Assembly (NCBI GenBank): GCA_963747535.1
Contig: CAVVFX010000020.1
Location: forward strand, 682,001 to 746,000
DNA from: CAVVFX01 sp963747535
Lineage (GTDB): Bacteria > Acidobacteriota > Terriglobia > Bryobacterales > Bryobacteraceae
DNA length: 64,000 bases
Direction: 5' to 3'
Positions 58,356 to 64,000 of the stretch are shown piece after piece. The stretch's first letter is position 1; every line of letters starts with the position of its first letter. The position numbers were made by a program, and so were the translations under genes. Under the pieces are notes generated by a model. The model was given only the letters and a program-made list of their open reading frames with translations. It had not been told where the DNA came from and searched no databases.

Positions 58356-59735
58356 ATGAACGGACAGGAAAAATTCGACAAATTTATTGAGAAGTATCCG
58401 ACTCCCCATCAACATTTCACCCGCAGGCCTAACCTGAGCCGTCGCAAATTCTTCGAGATCGCGGGGGCGGGAGTTACGGCGTCCTTCCTGGCGAACCGCT
58501 TGCCGGCGCAGGACAAGGTCCAATTTCAGGTCAACATGCAGAACACGGCGCAGAACGTGATCTACATCCTGCTGGCAGGGGCTCCCAGCCACACCGATCT
58601 GTTCGACTACAAACAGATCGCGCAACAACCGGCCGCCTTCGCGCCCACGACCATCAACGGTGCGATGTTTCCCACGGGTCTGATGCCGAAACTGGCGCAG
58701 CATCTCCAAAACGGTGACTTCTCGATCGTGCGGTCCCTCAATTCATGGGGACTGGTGCACACCCTGATGCAAACCTGGACGCAGATCGGACGCAACCCGA
58801 GCGGCGTGCTAGGCAACATTTCGCCGAACATCGGCAGCGTGGTGGCAATCGAAAAGACACAGCCTAATCAACTCTTCCCGACCTTCCTGGCACTAAACTC
58901 GGGCAATTGCGCCGGGCCGGGCTACTTCTCGGCACAGTATGCACCGTTCAAGGTCACTCCGTCGACGGGCGGATTGCGCAACACCACCAGCCCCGAGGGA
59001 CAGACTCGTTTCACCTCCAAGTACGCCCTGATGCACAGACTGGATGACAACCTGCGCATCAATTCACCGTTGGGGCAACCCATGGACGACTACAACGTCT
59101 TCTATCAATCGGCCACCGGGATGATGTACAACCCGATCGTCAACAAGACGTTCAGCTACACGACGGCGCAGAACCAGGCTTACGGCAATACGTCGTTCGG
59201 CGCCGCCTGTCTCACGGCGAAGCAGGTTCTGCAGGCAAATCAGGGCACCAAGTATATCGAGATCACCCTGGGCGGCTGGGACATGCACGTGAACATCTAC
59301 GCTCCGGCGCAACTGCCTACACTGGGCAAGCAACTGGACGATGGTCTAAGCCAGCTGATCACCGATCTGCAGGCTGCGGGTCTCTACGAAAACACTATGA
59401 TCGTGATGGCGGGAGAATTCGGCCGCACGGTCGGACCGCTGACGGCGGCTGCCGGGCGCGATCACTGGCCGGTGCAATTCGCTTTCTTCGGCGGCGGCGG
59501 CGTCAAGGGCGGCAAGATCCTCGGCGCGACCGATGCTACGGGTGCCAATATCGTGGATTTCGGCTGGTCTCGCGATCGGGTGGTGCGACCCGAAGATATC
59601 GAGGCCACCATCTACTCAGCTCTCGGGATCAACTGGACGATTATTCGCCAGGACGACCCGCTGAACCGCGGCTTCTACTACGTCCCCAATTCGGATACCG
59701 ACCTCTACGGTCCGATTGATGAGCTCTTTAGTTAA
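58356..59735 (+). CDS. Tat-exported DUF1501 protein
   Basis: 459 aa. A twin-arginine signal (LSRRKFFEIAGAGVTASFLA) is followed by the alkaline-phosphatase/sulfatase-like fold of DUF1501: NVIYILLAGAPSHTDLFDYK, SFGAACLTAKQVLQANQGTK, YIEITLGGWDMHVNI, ENTMIVMAGEFGRTVG and RDHWPVQFAFFGGGGVKGGK. The metal-binding Asp/His positions (GGWDMH, EFGR, GRDHW) are kept. It is the partner of the preceding DUF1549/DUF1553 protein, with a 15-bp gap, and they form an operon. Reaction unknown. Confidence 0.85.
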   Translation: MNGQEKFDKFIEKYPTPHQHFTRRPNLSRRKFFEIAGAGVTASFLANRLPAQDKVQFQVNMQNTAQNVIYILLAGAPSHTDLFDYKQIAQQPAAFAPTTINGAMFPTGLMPKLAQHLQNGDFSIVRSLNSWGLVHTLMQTWTQIGRNPSGVLGNISPNIGSVVAIEKTQPNQLFPTFLALNSGNCAGPGYFSAQYAPFKVTPSTGGLRNTTSPEGQTRFTSKYALMHRLDDNLRINSPLGQPMDDYNVFYQSATGMMYNPIVNKTFSYTTAQNQAYGNTSFGAACLTAKQVLQANQGTKYIEITLGGWDMHVNIYAPAQLPTLGKQLDDGLSQLITDLQAAGLYENTMIVMAGEFGRTVGPLTAAAGRDHWPVQFAFFGGGGVKGGKILGATDATGANIVDFGWSRDRVVRPEDIEATIYSALGINWTIIRQDDPLNRGFYYVPNSDTDLYGPIDELFS

Positions 59736-60038
59736 AACACCTATCGGACAACCGGCTAACTGCTGGCTGCCGCCAGCGGGCAGAAGACAAACATCGATCG
59801 TTTGTCGTACGGATGCATGGTATTACCTTTGATATACCATCTGAGAATGGCGAACCGCTGGAGTGTCCACTTCTCCCTCGTGGTGAGCCTTGTAATGACA
59901 TTACGTTCATGTTAATGTGAGGGCGAGACGTCCGATTGAGAGGTCGGACGCCACTTCACAAGAACTGAAGTGAAGCTACCTACCGAGCTAACGAACCAGG
60001 CTCGGCAAGGCAACTCCACTTGGGAGGTATGCCAAGAG
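59736..60038. other. Intergenic region
   Basis: About 300 bp with no gene. It contains the 7-bp inverted repeat ATGGTAT-N10-ATACCAT (59817-59840) after the DUF1501 gene and an AT-richer stretch near 59895-59920 that may promote the YdcH-like gene. Confidence 0.4.
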
Positions 60039-60275
60039 ATGGATCGATCACAAGAAGCAGACATCAAAGCGCATCTGATGCAGACAAATGAGGAGTTTAG
60101 GAGGCTTGCCCACCAGCACCTTGAGTACAAGCAAAAGGTGGAAGAACTCGAGTCTAAACCTTACCTCACAGAGCAGGAAGAAGTAGAGGAGCACAAGCTG
60201 AAGAAGCTAAAACTCCACTTGAAGGACGTCATGGAGCAGTTAATCCATGAGCATGCCAGCCATCAAGTTGCCTGA
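60039..60275 (+). CDS. YdcH-family (DUF465) small helical protein
   Basis: 78 aa from the ATG at 60039 with GGAGG 11 nt upstream; a longer frame from 59970 is possible, but 70-80 aa is the normal family size. Antiparallel helices are seen in NEEFRRLAHQHLEYKQKVEE and EEVEEHKLKKLKLHLKDVME. YdcH proteins are small, abundant and uncharacterised. A rho-independent terminator follows 50 bp downstream. Confidence 0.75.
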   Translation: MDRSQEADIKAHLMQTNEEFRRLAHQHLEYKQKVEELESKPYLTEQEEVEEHKLKKLKLHLKDVMEQLIHEHASHQVA

Positions 60276-60614
60276 CCGTCAGATGCGCTGACTTTGCCAT
60301 AGAAGCGCAATTATCCCAAAGAATGCCCGCACCGGACTCCCGGGAGCGGGCGTTTTTTTTAGGATCACGTAGAGTAGCAACCTGTGGCAGGAACTGAGGC
60401 GGGCCAAAGGCCTACTCACACAAGGCTTGCAAATACAGCAGGGCTCCGTTCGGTAAACGGGGCGTACCACCTCCGTCGGCGCCACAATACGTGATCGTAC
60501 ATCCGAAACGGTGCACTTAGTTAATTCCGCCTGGCACGGGATGCTGGACCGGATCCGTAATTTCGTGTTACTTTTACACCTGACGCAACCGATTCAACGG
60601 GCTACGGAGAATTC
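60276..60614. other. Intergenic region with a terminator
   Basis: 339 bp. It holds the terminator at 60325-60360 and, in the last 100 bp, presumably the promoter of the kinase gene. No coding frame with protein character. Confidence 0.5.
60325..60360 (+). terminator. Rho-independent terminator after the YdcH-like gene
   Basis: GCCCGC (60325-60330) pairs with GCGGGC (60346-60351), with a CTCCCGGGAG palindrome in the loop, and is followed by G and eight T (60353-60360). Confidence 0.8.
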
Positions 60615-63600
60615 GTGCCAATCGGGAATAAGCTGACAGATCGTTATGAGGTCAAACAGACGCTCGGCCAGGGCGGCATGGGAGTCGTCTATTGGGCTTA
60701 TGACACGTTGATCCGCCGCGACGTGGCGCTGAAGACGATCCGCGACGCCCCGGAACCAGTCGCGCTGGAGTTGTTCGCTAAAGAATGCAACATCCTCGCA
60801 TCCATCAGTCATCCGAATATCATCGAGATTTTCGATATCGGGAAGTTCGCAGACGAGGGCGCTGAGAAACCGTACTTCGTGATGCCGCTGCTCAAGGGCG
60901 TCACGCTGGAAAGCCTCATCCGCACCTCCAGCCGCCGGCTCACGGTCGAGCGGATCGTCGAAATCCTTTGCCAGACGTGCCGCGGACTGCAGGCCGCCCA
61001 CGAACGGGGCCTGGTACATCGGGATCTCAAACCCAGCAACATCTTCGTCCTGGAAGACGATTCGGTCAAAATCATCGACTTCGGCGTGGCCCACATGGCC
61101 GATTCTTGGACCGCGTCGGCGCCCAAGGGCACGCTGCTGTATATGGCACCGGAGCAGATCCAATTGAAGCCGGCGACCGCTCTCTCGGACATCTTCACCC
61201 TGGGCGTGGTGGCGTACGAGACGCTGACCCTGAGGCGTCCTTTTGGCGGCACGACTCAGCGCGACATAGCGACTGCGATTCTGCGTTACATCCCGCCGTC
61301 GGCTTCGGAAGTGAATCCGGCAGTCAGCCCGCTGATCGGCAGGGTGGTCCATAAGACCATGGCCAAACAGCCGTGGAACCGCTTTAGTAGCGCGCGAGAT
61401 CTGGCGGACGCGTTACAGAAGGCTCTGCGCAACGAACCCATCGAGTCATTCGATGCGGCGCGGATTCATCCGCGTATCGAGCGCGTGGTGAGGGCTTTCG
61501 AGTCGGGCGACTACCAGTTCGCTTCGGAGATTTTGACCGAGCTCGAATCGGAGGGGCACCTCGACACGGCGATGGCGCCGCTTCGCCGCAAGATCGATCA
61601 GGCCATCCGGCAAAAAATGCTGGCCGAGTTGCTGGAGAGCGCGCGTACACGGATTGAAGACCAGGAATATCCGCTGGCCATGCAAAAGGTGCAGGAGGCA
61701 CTGGAGATCGATCCCCAAAATGCGGACGCTATCCGTTTGCAGCACGAAATCGAAGGCCATAGGAGCGACCGCCAGGTGGAGGAGTTGTTCCGGTTGGCGA
61801 ATCAGCACCTGGAGCGGTTCGCTTTCAGCCAGGCGCGGAGCGCCGTTCTTAACATCGTCCAACTGCAGCCGTCCCAGTCCCAGGCGCTCGCTTTGCTGGC
61901 CGACATCCAGCAAAGCGAACAGAAGTATCTGCAGTTGCGACAGGAGAAGGAGAAGCTCTATCAATCGGCGGTGGAAGCTTACGAGAAATTTGAACTTAGC
62001 GACGCGCTGGGCAAGCTGGAACGTGTGCTCGAACTCGATAGGCTCGCTCCCGATACCTCTTCCACCGAACGCGGCTCTTGCTATCAGAGTTTCTATAGCC
62101 AGGTACGTTCGGAGAAGGACGCCAACACGGCGGCCTATGCCGAAGGCCGCCGCGTGCTGGCTGAAGGGAATTTCGACCGCGCCGGCGAGATCTGCGAAGA
62201 GGCTCTGAAAAAACATCCCGGGCAGGCTTTGTTCCAGGCCCTCCTGTTCGATATCGAGGACCAAAAACGCCAGAAGCGCGCAGCGTACATCGCCGAGGTG
62301 GACCGCAACGTGGAAGCCGAGCCCGATCTCGATCGACGGGTCGAAATGCTGGGTAGCGCCACCGAACAGTTTCCCGATGAGCCGCGCTTCGAGCGAAGAC
62401 TCAAGCTGATGCGGGAGAAGCGCGATCTAGTCAAGACGATCGTGGCCAAAGCGCGCCGTCATGAGGAACAGGCGAAGTACAGCGACGCGTTGGGCCAATG
62501 GGAGATTCTGCGTACGGTCTATGGCCAGTATCCGGGACTGCAGCTCGAAATCGAACGGGTTTCCCAATGCCGGAGCCAGCAGGCGCGCGATGAGGCCAAG
62601 GCCCACTGGGCTGACCAGATCGACCGCCAGATTGAACGCCGCGACTACGACCAGGCTGCCGCCCTGCTGCGCGAAGCGCAGAACCAGTTCCCAGGCGATG
62701 CCGAACTGGAGGAACGCGCCCAGCTGATTCGCCGGGGCGAAGAACACAATACCATCTCGCAGTTCCTCGCCGAGCAGGCTCGCGCGCTCAACGCCAAAGG
62801 AAGGTTTGATGAGTCCGCACGTCTCCTCCGGCAGGCCGTACAAACCGACGAGCGCGATGTGGCCGCCCGCGGACTTCTCGTCGAGACCCTCGTCCAGCAC
62901 GCGCGTTCTTTGCTCAATGGCGATCGGAAGCGCGCCGGCGAACTTGTCCAAGAGGCGTTGCAACTCGATTCGACCCATACGCAGGCTCGCAGTCTGGACG
63001 CGCTCATGGGTGACCATCAGCAGCACGAAGCCGGCGGCGAATCCAACGGTAACCTTACCGGAGAACTGGCAGCCGTGGAGCAGGCCCTGGCGGTCTATCC
63101 CGATGCCACGCGGCTGATACAATTGCGCGACAATTTGGAGCGGAGCCTTCCGGACAGTGGACGAACGCCCTCGAGGCGCGCGGATCTGGAGAAATTGACA
63201 GGCCTGGAGGCGCAGGCGGAGACCGAGCAGAACCCGGAGGTCCAGCGCGAAATTCTGGCCGGCGTGCGCGAACTGGCGGCAAAATATCTGGACGATGCCG
63301 AGTTTCAAACTGCACTGATTGCGATCGAAAAGCGCTACATCGGGCTGAGTCGTCCGGCGCCCGGGAACGCGGTTTCGGACGCGACCACGATGGGTTCCCG
63401 GGTATCGCCGAAGGAGGCCCCCGCGACGCCGGTGCAGTTGGCGCTTGTGCCTTCCTCCGCGCGGCCGAAGCCTGCGGATATCCCTCCTCCCGTTCCGCAG
63501 CCGGCTGATCAGAAGCCCCTGACATTCCGCACCCCGGTGCCGACCGCACCGGAAACCCCCGACCTCACCAAGGCGGCGTCTGCGGCGGCATCCGCGCCGG

Positions 63601-64000
63601 AAACGAAGGACCTTTCCGGTGTGCCTCCCGTTCCGCCCAAAGTTCCGCCTCCGGAGCCGCCTCCAGTTCGGTCCCCCTTTCAGCCTGTTCCGATGCCCTC
63701 CATCGCCCCGCCACACCCGGCTTTGCCGCGAAACTGGCGCACCTGGATAGCATTCGCAGGCGGCATCGTGCTCGTAATAGCCGCGGCAATCGGGGCCATG
63801 CTGCTCCACCAGCGCCAGACAGCGCAGAAGCCGGCAACTCCCGCCGTAGCGCTATTGCCCGTGGAGATTCGAACGCTGCCGGAAGGGGCCTACATCATGG
63901 TGAATGACAAGCCCTCCGGGACCTCCAACCTGCCGTTGAAGCTGGCTCCCGGCGTCTATCGGATCAGTGCCGCGAAAGAAGGCTTCCGGGTGTCACAAAC
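60615..64000 (+). CDS. Ser/Thr protein kinase with helical repeats, membrane helix and PEGA domain (cut by window end)
   Basis: At least 1128 codons, open to the right edge. The GTG start has CGGAGA 5 nt upstream. The Hanks-type kinase domain covers about 10-270: Gly-loop LGQGGMGVVY, VALKTI with the ATP Lys, HRDLKPSN (about 135), DFG (about 155), APEQ. A long alpha-helical part (about 280-930) with TPR-like repeats follows (YPLAMQKVQEALEIDPQNAD, GNFDRAGEICEEALKKHPGQ). Then come a Pro-rich linker, one membrane helix (about 1041-1062, WIAFAGGIVLVIAAAIGAML) and the beginning of a PEGA domain (EIRTLPEGAYIMVNDKPSG). The kinase is cytoplasmic and the PEGA part external. It is unusually long for the family because of the repeats. 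Confidence 0.9.
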   Translation, partial: MPIGNKLTDRYEVKQTLGQGGMGVVYWAYDTLIRRDVALKTIRDAPEPVALELFAKECNILASISHPNIIEIFDIGKFADEGAEKPYFVMPLLKGVTLESLIRTSSRRLTVERIVEILCQTCRGLQAAHERGLVHRDLKPSNIFVLEDDSVKIIDFGVAHMADSWTASAPKGTLLYMAPEQIQLKPATALSDIFTLGVVAYETLTLRRPFGGTTQRDIATAILRYIPPSASEVNPAVSPLIGRVVHKTMAKQPWNRFSSARDLADALQKALRNEPIESFDAARIHPRIERVVRAFESGDYQFASEILTELESEGHLDTAMAPLRRKIDQAIRQKMLAELLESARTRIEDQEYPLAMQKVQEALEIDPQNADAIRLQHEIEGHRSDRQVEELFRLANQHLERFAFSQARSAVLNIVQLQPSQSQALALLADIQQSEQKYLQLRQEKEKLYQSAVEAYEKFELSDALGKLERVLELDRLAPDTSSTERGSCYQSFYSQVRSEKDANTAAYAEGRRVLAEGNFDRAGEICEEALKKHPGQALFQALLFDIEDQKRQKRAAYIAEVDRNVEAEPDLDRRVEMLGSATEQFPDEPRFERRLKLMREKRDLVKTIVAKARRHEEQAKYSDALGQWEILRTVYGQYPGLQLEIERVSQCRSQQARDEAKAHWADQIDRQIERRDYDQAAALLREAQNQFPGDAELEERAQLIRRGEEHNTISQFLAEQARALNAKGRFDESARLLRQAVQTDERDVAARGLLVETLVQHARSLLNGDRKRAGELVQEALQLDSTHTQARSLDALMGDHQQHEAGGESNGNLTGELAAVEQALAVYPDATRLIQLRDNLERSLPDSGRTPSRRADLEKLTGLEAQAETEQNPEVQREILAGVRELAAKYLDDAEFQTALIAIEKRYIGLSRPAPGNAVSDATTMGSRVSPKEAPATPVQLALVPSSARPKPADIPPPVPQPADQKPLTFRTPVPTAPETPDLTKAASAAASAPETKDLSGVPPVPPKVPPPEPPPVRSPFQPVPMPSIAPPHPALPRNWRTWIAFAGGIVLVIAAAIGAMLLHQRQTAQKPATPAVALLPVEIRTLPEGAYIMVNDKPSGTSNLPLKLAPGVYRISAAKEGFRVSQ

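Noticed and set aside
60594..61352. 252-codon minus-strand frame near the right end
   Set aside because: It is antisense to the kinase domain, whose Gly-loop, HRD and DFG motifs are all in order on the plus strand.

Overview
The window looks like a chromosome segment of an Acidobacteriota bacterium close to Candidatus Solibacter / Bryobacterales. Supporting signs are a TIGR03437-type (Solibacter C-terminal) secreted protein, an acidobacterial-type duplicated orphan permease (ADOP) with its PadR regulator, a DUF1549/DUF1553 plus DUF1501 pair, the acidobacterial 'AEKSTGP' family, many Tat-exported sugar-related proteins and long secreted Ig-like proteins. GC is high throughout. No rRNA, tRNA or CRISPR array was seen.

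Region 1 (1-23 kb, nearly all minus strand) is an array of related secreted-protein cassettes. The ancestral order, read 5' to 3' on the minus strand, is S74-like coiled-coil fibre protein, carboxypeptidase-regulatory-like protein, giant DUF4214/Ig protein, then small secreted proteins. Copy A (7-6152) has an intact giant gene of 1703 aa but only the 3' tail of the fibre gene. Copy B (6270-15665) has lost its 5' genes, carries a frameshift and is split by an ISAzo13-family insertion sequence whose transposase appears to need a -1 frameshift. Copy C (15676-22879) keeps the full order, but the giant gene has an in-frame TAG. The giant proteins share near-identical N-terminal DNA and differ completely at the C-terminus.

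Region 2 (23.8-38 kb) is metabolic and transport. It holds a Tat-exported YetA/PL26-like lyase, a ModBC transporter with an FmdE-like protein but no ModA, a ThiE-like protein, a decayed glycosyltransferase fragment, a YhhQ queuosine-precursor transporter, an enolase-superfamily enzyme, MgtC, a peptidase C26 amidotransferase, an MFS transporter, a Tat-exported glycosidase-like protein and a LacI regulator with an operator-like palindrome at its start. The lyase, enolase-superfamily enzyme, MFS carrier, glycosidase and LacI suggest plant-polysaccharide or sugar-acid use (inference).

Region 3 (38-42 kb) is accessory. It contains the AEKSTGP protein, a tight three-gene cassette (unknown protein, DUF5678, retropepsin-like protease) and a hicBA toxin-antitoxin pair.

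Region 4 (42-64 kb) is mixed core and lineage-specific: Gfo/Idh/MocA oxidoreductase, ThrB, HtrA, RuvX-MltG, ArsR with SRPBCC, PadR with ADOP, PhoU, Dps, a TIGR03437 protein, the DUF1549/DUF1553-DUF1501 pair, YdcH, and a Ser/Thr kinase with a long helical-repeat region and PEGA domain that runs off the right edge. Several intergenic spaces hold small palindromic repeats, including a hairpin family with a conserved 10-nt loop and a covarying stem.
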